A stretch of 53,512 nucleotides of DNA from an uncultured Bacteroidales bacterium (GCA_902799985.1 CADCCR010000010.1:1-53512), one strand, 5' to 3'; positions 26,268-35,148 are shown, counted from the first letter of the stretch. A program made the numbers and translations. Notes: a model not told the origin generated them from the sequence alone.

Positions 26268-26346
26268 GAGGCGCTTCCAAGATAAGCACGAGGCGCTTCC
26301 AAGATAAGCGCTAGGCGCTTCCAAGATAAGCACGAGGCGTGTTAAA
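26259..26346. repeat. 22-bp hairpin repeat array, locus B (4 units)
   Basis: Four 22-bp units start at 26259, 26281, 26303 and 26325. Consensus (A/G)ATAAGCACGAGGCGCTT then CCAA, same family as 14127 and 41458. Unit three has the perfect hairpin AAGCGC-TAG-GCGCTT. The mtgA frame is open through the array and may start in it. Confidence 0.92.
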
Positions 26347-26388
26347 GATAAAGGGGTGCGCCTGATTTATTGACGCACCCCTTTTATC
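26347..26388. terminator. terminator of the OmpA lipoprotein gene
   Basis: GATAAAGGGGTGCG at 26347-26360 pairs with CGCACCCCTTTTATC at 26374-26388, with one extra base and a 13-base loop. On the minus strand the stem is followed by TTTAAC, 12 bases after the stop of the lipoprotein gene. Confidence 0.8.
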
Positions 26389-26399
26389 TTGTTCGCTGC

Positions 26400-27125
26400 T
26401 TACTGAAGTGTTCCTGCGTTTGCAGCGTTGATCATAGCTTCGCTGGCATACAGATAAACCTCTACGCGGCGGCTGGCATTGCGGTCTTCCTTACCGTTAG
26501 CGTCATAGACGAGGTAGTTGGGGTCTTCGCCGTAGCCTGTAGTGCTCTTAATCTGAGTGTTGCTTACGCCACAGTTGCCTGTCAGGAAGCTGCGTACGGC
26601 GTTAGCACGGTTCTGGCTCAGGGTCAGGTTCGTGGCATCGCTGCCATCGCTGCTGGCGAAACCGTAGATAGCTACGTCGCAGTCTGTGTAGACGTTCAGC
26701 ACATTGTTGGCAAACTGGCGCAGAGAACTCTGTGCACCTGCCTGCAAGTCGCTCTTGCCTACCTTGAAGAGGATGCCGTTGTCGAATGTCACCTTCACAG
26801 CCTCGAGGCCGTTCTTGTCGGTTGTGGTCTCCACCTGAGCGTTAGCTACTGCCTCGGCAGCTGCCTTAGCCTTATCCATCTTCTTGCCGATGAGGATACC
26901 AGCTGTTGTGCCGCCTGCCACACCGACGCCTGCGCCGATGGCTGCGCCCAGCTTAGCACCGCTGGAACCGCCAGCCAGAGCACCGATGGCTGCACCGAGA
27001 CCTGCGCCCAGAGCACCGCCGCCTGCACCGCCGATGAGTCCGCCCTTCGTGGTGTTGTTCAAGTTACAACCAGAGAATACCAAAGCCATTGCCATGATAC
27101 CCAAAAGAATCTTCTTTGCTTTCAT
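26400..27125 (-). CDS. OmpA-family lipoprotein with glycine-zipper
   Basis: Outer-membrane lipoprotein likely tethering the membrane to peptidoglycan. Lipobox LVFSGC (Cys20). Residues about 28-80 are a Gly/Ala-rich glycine-zipper (GGAGGGALGAGLGAAIGALA). The OmpA_C domain covers about 120-225: FKVGKSDLQAGAQSSLRQFA, GFASSDGSDATNLTLSQNRA and RRVEVYL. 241 aa is a normal YiaD-like size. It has its own -7 box (27178-27185) and terminator. Confidence 0.9.
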   Translation of the reverse strand: MKAKKILLGIMAMALVFSGCNLNNTTKGGLIGGAGGGALGAGLGAAIGALAGGSSGAKLGAAIGAGVGVAGGTTAGILIGKKMDKAKAAAEAVANAQVETTTDKNGLEAVKVTFDNGILFKVGKSDLQAGAQSSLRQFANNVLNVYTDCDVAIYGFASSDGSDATNLTLSQNRANAVRSFLTGNCGVSNTQIKSTTGYGEDPNYLVYDANGKEDRNASRRVEVYLYASEAMINAANAGTLQ

Positions 27126-27177
27126 CTTTGTTTGTTTTTATAATTATTAGAAAACGATCTTTTTACTTTTCTGTGTG

Positions 27178-27185
27178 CAAAGATA
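27178..27185 (-). promoter_or_regulatory. -7 box for the OmpA lipoprotein gene
   Basis: Minus-strand bases TATCTTTG fit TAnnTTTG, 53 bases ahead of the start codon. No strong -33 box seen. Confidence 0.5.
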
Positions 27186-27280
27186 CAAAAAAACGTTGAA
27201 TGGAGCTCGAAGAATGAAGAATAAATTGCAGACAAATACAATAAATAATAATGTAAAGGCTATAATTCACATTTTTTTTG

Positions 27281-27288
27281 TATTTTTG
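27281..27288 (+). promoter_or_regulatory. -7 box for proS
   Basis: TATTTTTG fits TAnnTTTG. The 168-base leader that follows contains the direct repeat CCATGG(A/G)AGTACTG at 27368 and 27391. Confidence 0.45.
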
Positions 27289-27455
27289 CACCCGCATTAA
27301 GGCAGAAGAAAGACCTTTCACGCAGGTTGTCATTTGCGGAAGCACACGGTAAGTTGCCAGTACCACCATGGAAGTACTGGAGTTTTCCCATGGGAGTACT
27401 GCCGGAATGGCAAGAGGCGTTTTACGATGAACACAAACTAATATAATATACATCT

Positions 27456-28828
27456 ATGGCAAAAGAATTAGACTTCCTCACAAAGCGAAGTGAGGACTAC
27501 AGCAAGTGGTACAACGAACTTGTGGTGAAAGCAGATTTGGCAGAACAGAGCGACGTGCGCGGCTGCATGGTCATCAAACCCTATGGCTATGCGATATGGG
27601 AGAAGATGCAACGCACCCTCGACGATATGTTCAAGGAGACAGGCGTGCAGAAAACGAAACGCATGATGGTGTAGTAGTTGACCCTGCCGCCCGTCTGGAA
27701 GAAGAACTCATCATCCGACCCACATCGGAGACCATCATCTGGAACACCTTCAAGAACTGGATACAGTCCTATCGCGACCTGCCTCTGCTGGTCAACCAGT
27801 GGTGCAACGTCATGCGATGGGAGATGCGCACACGTCTCTTCCTGCGCACCAGCGAGTTCCTCTGGCAGGAAGGCCACACGGCTCATGCCACACGCGAAGA
27901 GGCAGAAGCAAGAGCTCAGCAGATGCTCAAAGTCTATGCCAAGTTTGCCGAGGAATACATGGCCGTGCCCGTGGTTCAGGGTGTCAAGAGCGAGACAGAG
28001 CGTTTCGCAGGTGCTCTCGACACCTATACCATCGAGGCCATGATGCAGGACGGCAAAGCTCTCCAGAGCGGCACCAGTCACTTCCTCGGCCAGAACTTCG
28101 GAAAAGCCTTCGAGGTGCAGTTCCTCAACAAGGAGAACAAACCCGAATACGCCTGGGCAACCTCTTGGGGCGTAAGTACTCGTCTGATGGGTGCCCTCAT
28201 CATGACACACAGCGACGACAACGGCCTCGTGCTGCCTCCTGCTTTGGCTCCCATCCAGGTGGTCATCATCCCCATCGGCGGCAAGCCCGAGCAAATGGCA
28301 GCCGTCGATGCAGCCGTCGCTCCTGTCATCGACGAACTGAAGAAGATGGGCATCAGCGTCAAGTACGACAACGCCGACAACAAGCGTCCGGGCTTCAAGT
28401 TCGCCGACTACGAACTGAAGGGCGTGCCGGTTCGTCTCGTGCTTGGTGCAAGGGACTTGGAGAACGGCACAGTAGAAGTGATGCGTCGCGATACACTCGA
28501 GAAGGAGACACGCCCCTTCGCTGGCATCGCCGAGTATGTTCGTGAGCTCCTCGACGACATTCAGAAGAACATCTTCGCCAAGGCGAAAGCTTTCCGCGAT
28601 GCACATATCTACGAGTGCGACAACTACGAGGAGTTCAAGGAACGCGTCAAGGACGGAGGCTTCTTCCTCTGCCACTGGGACGGCACAGCCGAGACGGAAG
28701 CACGCATCAAGGAGGAGACGCAGGCCACTATTCGCTGCGTGCCCTTCGGTATGGAGCAGACGCCCGGTGTGGATATGGTAACAGGCAAACCCAGCAAGGC
28801 GCGTGTCCTCATCGCAAGAAGCTACTAA
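27456..28828 (+). pseudogene. proS: prolyl-tRNA synthetase (ProS type 3), frameshifted with internal deletion
   Basis: Class II synthetase charging tRNA-Pro. The first frame reads [20 protein letters not shown] to DMFKETGVQ and stops at 27674. The family continues in another frame with [19 protein letters not shown], then motif 2 ([20 protein letters not shown]) and a normal C-terminus ending [10 protein letters not shown]. Relatives have about 40 more residues after TGVQ, the NAYFP...FAKECAVVTHYR block with class II motif 1. The joint is at GCAGAA, which fits both flanks (VQN and AEN). The length 1373 nt is about 40 codons short. Without motif 1 the protein should be inactive, so either another copy exists or the sequence is wrong. 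Confidence 0.82.
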
Positions 28829-30197
28829 ACAGCCTCTCCCCAATCCTCTCCCTAGGAGAGGGAGACAAGGCGACAGAGCCCTCCCCCCCTCTTTTGGAGG
28901 GGAAGGGGGAGGCTTCTGGTTCCTCACCCTCTTCGCGGCAGAGGAGATACCGGCCACGATGGTCACATATGTGGCTCTGCTGATGCTGCTCCAACTGAGA
29001 TTGGCACCGGCAGGAGCCACCTTACTCTCTGCTTTGCTCTTTATTCCCTGGGTGCTGAAGTCGTTCATGCGTCCATGGGTCAGACTTGTTGGACGTTTCC
29101 GACAGGTGATTTGCCTCATCGAGATACTGCTCTCCGCAGCTCTCTTCCTTTTGGCACTTGCCTTCCGCCCAGGAGCTGCTGCAGTCTTTCCCGCCTTGTT
29201 GCTTGTCAGCCTGCTCTGTGCCTGGCACGAACTGGTGGCGCGCATGTACTACGAGAGCATGCTGCGACCCTCGTTCCAACGTTTGCTTATGGTCCCCAAG
29301 CTTGTTGCCTCGCAGGTGGCAGTCATCTTCACCTATGGCGCGCTCATCTTCCTGGTCGGCACTCTGCAAGTCTACTTCCGCCAGATGATACGCTACTCGT
29401 GGTCGATAGGATGCTACGTCGCAGCTGGTATCTTCCTGCTCTTTGCCTTCTATCACTTCGTCTCGCTCTCAAAGCCTCCCTCACTCCACATGCGCCTGAG
29501 CGAAGCAAAGAAGAGGAAACCAAGCGAAGGAAGCCTCCCCCTAGAGAGGAAGTTATGGAGAATATCTGGAGAGGTTAGGAGAGAGTCATCAGGTTATGAG
29601 AGATCTGCTGGTTCTTTGTGGCTCCCTCTTCTCATGCTCCTCTTCATGCTCTTGCCGCAGGGCCTTATGTTTCACGCGCGCGTACTATATTTATACGATA
29701 CGCATGCGCACGGGGGACTCCAATGCACCATGCAGGAGATAGGCTTTGCCCAAGGCACGGTCGGCGTCATAGCCTTCAGCCTCGGCATCGCTTTGGGTCG
29801 ACTGCTCATCAACCGCTATTCTCTTCATCGACTCTTCTGGCCGATGGCTATTTGCCTCGTCCTTTCGCCCTTCGTTTACTTCGGAATGACAAAGTTCCCA
29901 CCTCAATCGCTGGGCATGCTCTGCCTTTGCACGATGTCGGCACAACTGCTCTTTGGCTTGGGAATCAGCATCTGCCGCTATCCCATCAGCGCCATTTCGG
30001 GCAAACGTTACCGCAACACCATCAACATGTTGCAGATTCCTCTTGTCTCAGCAGTCTTGATTGTGCCCATGGCTGTCAGCGGCTGGATGACCGAAAGGCT
30101 TGGCTACAACGTCTATTTCCTCGTCAACGCGCTCTCGGCTCCCATCTGTTTGTCCTTTGTCTACCTGTTCCGCCGAATGGAGGCCAAGCCTTCTTGA
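28803..30197 (+). CDS. AmpG/MFS-type permease with two repeat insertions
   Basis: Inner-membrane transporter with about 12 hydrophobic spans, resembling muropeptide/AmpG-like MFS carriers ([37 protein letters not shown]). Substrate unknown. The GTG at 28803 lies within the end of proS, overlapping by 26 bases. Residues about 9-37 ([20 protein letters not shown] and following) are encoded by a palindromic repeat, so the true N-terminus before FWFLTLF is lost or replaced. Another repeat-derived stretch, [20 protein letters not shown], falls in the central loop between spans 6 and 7. Both keep the frame open. Confidence 0.78.
   Translation: MSSSQEATKQPLPNPLPRRGRQGDRALPPSFGGEGGGFWFLTLFAAEEIPATMVTYVALLMLLQLRLAPAGATLLSALLFIPWVLKSFMRPWVRLVGRFRQVICLIEILLSAALFLLALAFRPGAAAVFPALLLVSLLCAWHELVARMYYESMLRPSFQRLLMVPKLVASQVAVIFTYGALIFLVGTLQVYFRQMIRYSWSIGCYVAAGIFLLFAFYHFVSLSKPPSLHMRLSEAKKRKPSEGSLPLERKLWRISGEVRRESSGYERSAGSLWLPLLMLLFMLLPQGLMFHARVLYLYDTHAHGGLQCTMQEIGFAQGTVGVIAFSLGIALGRLLINRYSLHRLFWPMAICLVLSPFVYFGMTKFPPQSLGMLCLCTMSAQLLFGLGISICRYPISAISGKRYRNTINMLQIPLVSAVLIVPMAVSGWMTERLGYNVYFLVNALSAPICLSFVYLFRRMEAKPS
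28830..28917 (+). repeat. palindromic element forming the permease N-terminus
   Basis: AGCCTCTCCCCAATCC, then CTCTCCCTAGGAGAGGGAG (a perfect palindrome) and CCTCTTTTGGAGG followed by GGGGGAGGCTTC. It lies where proS ends and the permease begins and is open in the permease frame. Confidence 0.8.
29505..29600 (+). repeat. palindromic element inserted in frame in the permease loop
   Basis: GGAAGCCTCCCCCTAGAGAGG starts the element; AGAGGAAGTTATG is shared with the topB element and GGAGAGGTTAGGAGAG closes it, the complement of CTCTCCTAACCTCTCC. It is translated between two membrane spans. Confidence 0.65.
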
Positions 30198-30307
30198 TTT
30201 GGAAACAAATTCCGTACAGGACAGTCTTCAAGGTGTGTTGTAGAACATATCAGCAAAGAACTTGCGGAGAAATATGCAATCTTTTTTCACTTTTTCCTCG
30301 ATTCTCG

Positions 30308-30337
30308 TTTGTTATTTCCAAATAAGTAGTAACTTTG
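30308..30337 (+). promoter_or_regulatory. promoter of the PrsW-like gene
   Basis: TTTG at 30308-30311 and TAACTTTG at 30330-30337, spacer 18 bases. The rest of 30198-30454 holds nothing else I can name; the leader is about 117 bases. Confidence 0.6.
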
Positions 30338-30454
30338 CAGAACGGGTTAAGCTTTGAAAGCCTACAGTTCAAGGAGTCCTATTGCGTTTGATTTCCATGG
30401 AATCAGCGTATCTTGGGAACAAAGAGAGAATAGAAAAGAAATAGAAAAGACACT

Positions 30455-31183
30455 ATGGAGATAATATACTTGGCAGCAGTCTTGCCTGCCGTCGTGATGG
30501 GACTTTACATTTGGAAAAGGGACCATGGGAGGAATCCTCTCTCGCTTCTGATGAAGAATGTTCTTTGGGGAGTTGTTATATGCATGTTTGTCAATGGCCT
30601 TGAAATGGTGGCAGGCACCTTGCAGATGGACGTCACCGCTCAACCCGACTCGTTCTCTGCGCTCCTTCTGAAGTCCTTCTTCGGCAACACCTTGCCCGAG
30701 GAAATCGTTAAGCTCGTGGCATTGTGGCTCGTGCTGACCGCCAACCCCTATTATGAGGAGCACCACGACTCTATTGTCTACGCTGCCAGCATCGCACTTG
30801 GCTTTGCTTTTGCCGACAATTTGTTCTTCATCTTCAACAACTTCGGCTTGCTCAGCCAATGGATTCCTACAGCTGTCGCTCGCATGCTTTTGGCCTTCCC
30901 AGCCCATTATTTCTTTGCCATCCTCATGGGGTACTACTATCGCGTCTGCCAGTCCAAAAACCATACCTCCCTGGACTTCGTCTTTGTTCTGCTTTTACCC
31001 TTCCTCGCTCATGGCATCTACGATATGCTGAACGTAAGCGGATGGCTGAATCCTTATGTTGTCATGGCGCTTTCCGTTGTATTCTTTTGGCTTGTCACCC
31101 GCTTCCAGCACTTCATGAAGAAACGTCTCTATGCGCGGCACAAGAAGGTAAAACGCTCGATGTACACCGGCTTGGAGAAGTAG
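30455..31183 (+). CDS. PrsW-family intramembrane metalloprotease
   Basis: Integral membrane protein of the PrsW/CAAX-related family, which cleaves anti-sigma factors in Bacillus. The Glu pair of LPEEIVKL is at residues 82-83, followed by SIVYAASIALGFAFADNLFF in which Asp replaces the usual Glu (ENxFY), then FPAHYFFA and HGIYDML with the two His that bind metal. About seven or eight hydrophobic spans. 242 aa is normal. Its target in this organism is not evident. Preceded by its own promoter. Confidence 0.8.
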   Translation: MEIIYLAAVLPAVVMGLYIWKRDHGRNPLSLLMKNVLWGVVICMFVNGLEMVAGTLQMDVTAQPDSFSALLLKSFFGNTLPEEIVKLVALWLVLTANPYYEEHHDSIVYAASIALGFAFADNLFFIFNNFGLLSQWIPTAVARMLLAFPAHYFFAILMGYYYRVCQSKNHTSLDFVFVLLLPFLAHGIYDMLNVSGWLNPYVVMALSVVFFWLVTRFQHFMKKRLYARHKKVKRSMYTGLEK

Positions 31184-31331
31184 CAGTTACCAAAAACACG
31201 TTCCCCAACTTAGTCGGATAGCGTGACAAAAGGAAAAGAGCATTGAGGAGTGGATTCTCGTCATTCGCTAAAAACTCTTAAATAAATGCTATTTTCTTCT
31301 CTTGAAGTGTTCAATGAATCGAATTATTACG

Positions 31332-31339
31332 TATTTTTG
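31332..31339 (+). promoter_or_regulatory. -7 box for the SIMPL gene
   Basis: TATTTTTG fits TAnnTTTG, 35 bases before the ATG at 31375. No clear -33 box. Confidence 0.45.
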
Positions 31340-31374
31340 CAGTTGTAAATTCATAAATCAAAATTATACAGAAA

Positions 31375-32082
31375 ATGAAAAACAACGAGAAAATTACAGC
31401 GGCATGCATCTTGGCAATTGGTATTGTCATCATGGGTTTTGCATTGAGAAGCGGTATTGTTGCCTTTAAGGACATGGACAGAAGTGTCAGCGTGAAAGGG
31501 TTGTCAGAACGTGAAGTGATGGCAGACAAAGTGACTTGGCCACTTGTTTACAAGGAGTTGGGCAACGACCCGGCCGAGATGTACGAATTGCTCGAAAAGA
31601 AGAACAGCCAGGTGGTGGACTTCCTGAAGTCGGCAGGTATCAAGGAGGAGGACATCAACGTCAATTCTCCCGTCATCACAGACCGTCAGGCGGACAACTA
31701 TGGCAACGAAATCATGCGATTCCGCTACAAGGCAACCAGTGTCATCACCGTCACTTCGTCGGAGGTGGAGAAGGTGCGCTCGCTCATGCGCCGGCAGGCG
31801 GAGCTCATGAAGCAAGGCATTGCGCTGGTCACCGAAGAGTATGGCAACAACAATATCGTCTACGAATTCACGGGTCTGAACAACGTGAAGCCCGAGATGG
31901 TGGAAGAGGCCACAAAGAATGCCCGCATCACGGCTCAAAAGTTTGCCGACGACTCGGGGAGCTCCCTCGGCGAGATAAGGACCGCCCAGCAAGGGCAATT
32001 CTCCATCGAGAACCGCGATGCCAACACACCTTACATCAAGAAGTTGAGGGTAGTAAACACCATCGTCTACTCCCTGAAGTAG
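31375..32082 (+). CDS. SIMPL-domain (DUF541) protein
   Basis: 235 aa with an N-terminal anchor (ITAACILAIGIVIMGFALRS) and a periplasmic SIMPL domain: SVSVKGLSEREVMADKVTWP, then GIKEEDINVNSPVITDRQ and TKNARITAQKFADDSGSSLG. Members are found in many Gram-negatives and have no settled biochemical role. It is complete and in single-gene orientation between the PrsW-like gene and the porin. Confidence 0.85.
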   Translation: MKNNEKITAACILAIGIVIMGFALRSGIVAFKDMDRSVSVKGLSEREVMADKVTWPLVYKELGNDPAEMYELLEKKNSQVVDFLKSAGIKEEDINVNSPVITDRQADNYGNEIMRFRYKATSVITVTSSEVEKVRSLMRRQAELMKQGIALVTEEYGNNNIVYEFTGLNNVKPEMVEEATKNARITAQKFADDSGSSLGEIRTAQQGQFSIENRDANTPYIKKLRVVNTIVYSLK

Positions 32083-32133
32083 TCCCTTGCAGAAACTTTC
32101 TGCAGCATAGATGAGCATTTTTATCGAAAAATA

Positions 32134-32165
32134 TTTGCTCATGTGTCTATTTGTTCGTAAATTTG
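32134..32165 (+). promoter_or_regulatory. promoter of the porin gene
   Basis: TTTG at 32134-32137 and TAAATTTG at 32158-32165 with a 20-base spacer, an excellent match to the Bacteroidales consensus. Transcription would begin a few bases on, so the inverted repeat at 32185 is in the 5' leader. Confidence 0.75.
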
Positions 32166-32184
32166 CAGACGGACAGAGAAGAAA

Positions 32185-32221
32185 GTCACCCAAATGCCAT
32201 TTCCAATGACATTTGGGTGAC
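32185..32221 (+). promoter_or_regulatory. leader hairpin ahead of the porin gene
   Basis: GTCACCCAAATG at 32185-32196 is perfectly complementary to CATTTGGGTGAC at 32210-32221, loop 13 bases. No run of T follows, so it is unlikely to be a terminator. Being between the promoter and the ATG at 32265, it may affect mRNA stability, bind a protein or bind an sRNA. Confidence 0.7.
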
Positions 32222-32264
32222 AAATATACTATACATTATTTAATTAATTAAAAACAACACAACA

Positions 32265-33404
32265 ATGAAACAGAGAACTGTTTTCGCAAAGGCAACGCTG
32301 GCAGTGGCATTGGCCATCTTCAGCAGCACGGCAGCTATGGGACAACAAGAATCAGCTGCCTCAAACGGCAAAACGCCGCTCGTCACCATCACAAAGAACG
32401 GACGTATCGAGTTCAATGGTGGGTCGGAGAACAACTGGCTCAAAGATGTGGCGAGCCGCATCCAGCTCCACGGCTATGCACAAGGCGGCTACACATTCGA
32501 CCATTCCAACGGTAACACTACCAACACTTTCAACATCAAACGTGTTCTTTTCTGGGCCGATGCCCGCATTACGGAACGCTGGTCGTTCCTCTTCATGCAC
32601 GACTTCTCGAGTGTCGTACAGGAGTTCTACACAGACTATCGCATTACAAAGAACAAGGCTCTGACCGTCCGACTGGGGCAGTTCAAGAATGGTCTGTCAC
32701 TCGAAAATCCCCTTTCCCCCACATCAATGGAAGCCATCGATGTCTATAGCGAGGCTGTCACCTTCCTGACCGGTTGCGGCAGCGACCCGCTCTTGGGCGT
32801 ACAATACGGACGCGACCTGGGTCTCTCCCTCTTCGGCGAGACCAATAACGGCAAGCTGCGCTACGAGCTGGACGTGATGAACGGACAGGGAATCAACAAA
32901 AAGGACGGCAACAACTTCAAGGACATCATCACGCGCATCGAGTACCGACCGCTGAAGGGACTGAATCTTGTTGCATCAGGACAGATAGGTCGAGGGCATG
33001 CTGTTGCCCCTTCGATATACAACCCCACCATACAAGTAGGCGAGAACTACAAGCGCCATCGCTGGACAGCAGGTGCCGACTACAAGTCGAAGGCTTTCAA
33101 TGTGCACGGCGAAGTGCTGGAAGGCTGGGACGGAAACGCCAAGAGCTGGGGTGCCTATGTCACTGGAGCCGTTCCTTTGGGCATCCCTAAACTGGAACTT
33201 GTGGCTTCCTACGACTTCTTCAACTTCAACACCGACCTCGGTATGGACCAGCACAAAGCCATCGGCGGCTTGCAGTACTGGTTCTTCGGGAAGTGCCGCT
33301 TCCAAGTGCAGTACGTTTACAAGAGCGCCTATGTAGCCGACGGCGTGTTCGTGCACGGAGCCGACCACGGCATCCAATGCCAGATGCAGGTTCGCTTCAA
33401 CTGA
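32265..33404 (+). CDS. outer-membrane porin (Porin_O_P family)
   Basis: Signal peptide residues 1-26 ending TAAMGQ. The rest is a beta-barrel with alternating polar and aromatic strands: HGYAQGGYTFDH, NTFNIKRVLFWADARI, AVRLGQFKNGLSLENP-type family motif and an aromatic, C-terminal strand (CQMQVRFN). Porin_O_P (OprP/OprO related) carry anions such as phosphate in Pseudomonas; substrate is unknown here. 379 aa is normal. A sodium symporter gene follows after 113 bases of AT-rich DNA, suggesting paired uptake across both membranes. Confidence 0.83.
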   Translation: MKQRTVFAKATLAVALAIFSSTAAMGQQESAASNGKTPLVTITKNGRIEFNGGSENNWLKDVASRIQLHGYAQGGYTFDHSNGNTTNTFNIKRVLFWADARITERWSFLFMHDFSSVVQEFYTDYRITKNKALTVRLGQFKNGLSLENPLSPTSMEAIDVYSEAVTFLTGCGSDPLLGVQYGRDLGLSLFGETNNGKLRYELDVMNGQGINKKDGNNFKDIITRIEYRPLKGLNLVASGQIGRGHAVAPSIYNPTIQVGENYKRHRWTAGADYKSKAFNVHGEVLEGWDGNAKSWGAYVTGAVPLGIPKLELVASYDFFNFNTDLGMDQHKAIGGLQYWFFGKCRFQVQYVYKSAYVADGVFVHGADHGIQCQMQVRFN

Positions 33405-33416
33405 TTAAAGATTATG

Positions 33417-33517
33417 GATTGGAACTTGAAATCCTTAAATCGTAAATCTTTAAATCATTAAATCTTGGAATCAACAAATCAGTAAATTTTGAAATCATTA
33501 AATAGTATAATATCGTC
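33417..33517. repeat. AT-rich degenerate repeat between porin and symporter
   Basis: Words like TTAAATC, AAATCATTAAATC and TGAAATCATTAAAT recur six or more times. It resembles the simple AT-rich spacer repeats also present at 52270 and 53437. Confidence 0.6.
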
Positions 33518-35044
33518 ATGATTATAAAAGTTCTGTTGACCATCATCTTTCTGGCCGTGATGGTTGGCGTGGGAATCTATTCCCGTAAGCAGGCTGGCAG
33601 CGTCGATGGTTTCGTGCTTGGAGGCCGTTCAGTAGGTCCGTGGCTCACCGCTTTTGCCTATGGTACATCCTATTTCTCGGCAGTTGTCTTTGTGGGCTAT
33701 GCAGGTCAGTTCGGTTGGAAGTACGGCATGTCTGCCACATGGATTGGCATAGGCAATGCCCTCATCGGCTCATTGCTCGCATGGATTGTGTTGGGCAAGC
33801 GTACGAAGCTGATGACGCAACACATCGAGAGCCGCACGATGCCCGACTTCTTCGGCACACGTTATGAGAGTCAGAGCCTACGCGTAGTGGCTTCTGTCAT
33901 TGCTTTCGTTTTCCTGATTCCTTATACAGCCGGCGTTTATAAGGGCATCTCCACGCTCTTCGAGATGGGCTTCGGCATTCCTTATGAGTATTGCGTCATC
34001 GGTATGGCAGCCTTCACCGCGGTTTATGTCATCTTCGGCGGCTATAAGGCAACGGCCATGAACGACTTCATCCAGGGCGTCATCATGCTCTTCGGCATCA
34101 TTACCGTCATTGCTGCCGTGCTCTCTGCACAGGGCGGTTTCTCGGAAGCTGTGTCGAAGCTGGCCGCAATGCCTGCCGACAACAATCCCGCTGAGAACGG
34201 CAGTTTCGCCTCATGGCTTGGGCCCGATCCCTGGAATCTGCTCGGCGTAGTCATCCTTACTTCGCTGGGCACTTGGGGACTGCCGCAGATGGTGGGCAAG
34301 TTCTACTCCATCACCGACGAGAGTGCCATTCGTCGTGGCACCATCATCTCCACCATCTTTGCCATCATCGTGGCAGGCGGATGCTATTTCCTCGGCGGCT
34401 TCGGTCGTCTCTTCGGCATGCCGCCACTCTTGCCAAACGGCCGACTGGACTTCGACTCCATTGTGCCTTCGATGCTTGTCACACTGCCCGACGTGCTCAT
34501 TGCTCTTGTTGTGTTGCTCGTCCTCTCGGCATCTATGTCGACGTTGGCCTCGCTGGTTCTGACCTCATCGAGCACAATGACGCTCGACCTCATTTATCGC
34601 GACAAGAAATCCTTGCCCGGCGAGGTGGAAGAGGGTAGCATCGACGATATTGTCTCTGAGAAGGTGGAGCGTCGCAAGGTTGTCGTGATGCGTGTCCTTA
34701 TCGTCTTCTTCATCGTTATTTCGCTGATGATAGCTCTGAACCCGCCCACCTTCATCGCCCAGCTAATGGGCATCTCGTGGGGTGCTTTGGCAGGAGCATT
34801 CCTGGCTCCCTTCATGCTTGGCCTCTATTGGCGCGGCGTCACCACCTCGGCTGTTTGGGCATGCTTCATTTGGGGCGTAGGTCTGACTGTCGTCAATATG
34901 CTTGTTGGCAATCCCATCAACCCAATCAACTGTGGTGCCATTGCCATGATTGGCGGTTTCCCCATTGTCTGGCTCGTCAGTCTGTGTACGCCAAAGATGT
35001 CCCGCACACGCGTTGAGAAGATGTTCGACTGCTATCAAAAGTAA
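33518..35044 (+). CDS. sodium:solute symporter (SSS family)
   Basis: 508 aa with about 13 hydrophobic spans. Family features: SVDGFVLGGRSVGPWLTAFA near the N-terminus, then the GWKYG and TWIGIGNALIGSLLAWIV segment, IPYTAGVYKGISTLFE, and the sugar/amino acid loop GTWGLPQMVGKFYSI. Imports a small solute with Na+. The substrate cannot be told from sequence. Lies directly behind the porin gene; no intrinsic terminator is seen between them. Confidence 0.88.
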   Translation: MIIKVLLTIIFLAVMVGVGIYSRKQAGSVDGFVLGGRSVGPWLTAFAYGTSYFSAVVFVGYAGQFGWKYGMSATWIGIGNALIGSLLAWIVLGKRTKLMTQHIESRTMPDFFGTRYESQSLRVVASVIAFVFLIPYTAGVYKGISTLFEMGFGIPYEYCVIGMAAFTAVYVIFGGYKATAMNDFIQGVIMLFGIITVIAAVLSAQGGFSEAVSKLAAMPADNNPAENGSFASWLGPDPWNLLGVVILTSLGTWGLPQMVGKFYSITDESAIRRGTIISTIFAIIVAGGCYFLGGFGRLFGMPPLLPNGRLDFDSIVPSMLVTLPDVLIALVVLLVLSASMSTLASLVLTSSSTMTLDLIYRDKKSLPGEVEEGSIDDIVSEKVERRKVVVMRVLIVFFIVISLMIALNPPTFIAQLMGISWGALAGAFLAPFMLGLYWRGVTTSAVWACFIWGVGLTVVNMLVGNPINPINCGAIAMIGGFPIVWLVSLCTPKMSRTRVEKMFDCYQK

Positions 35045-35105
35045 ACATAACAAACGAAATCAATAAAATTCCTCTACTTTATGTACTAATATGCAAAATA
35101 TTTTG

Positions 35106-35113
35106 TACCTTTG
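35106..35113 (+). promoter_or_regulatory. -7 box for the paaK operon
   Basis: TACCTTTG fits TAnnTTTG, 35 bases before the ATG at 35149. It may drive everything to 41436, as no further terminator is seen. Confidence 0.5.
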
Positions 35114-35148
35114 TATGGGATTCACCGAAAAAAGACAGAAGAAACGAT

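Noticed and set aside
27587-29245. Open frame of 552 codons antisense to proS and the permease
   Set aside because: Covers two genes and the repeat element; the sequence is not family-like.
30362-30964. 200-codon antisense frame opposite the PrsW-like gene
   Set aside because: The plus strand has the PrsW metal-binding motifs and a promoter; the antisense frame has none.
32185-32221. Intrinsic terminator of the SIMPL gene
   Set aside because: It lies behind a strong promoter for the next gene and has no T-run, so it is a leader element.
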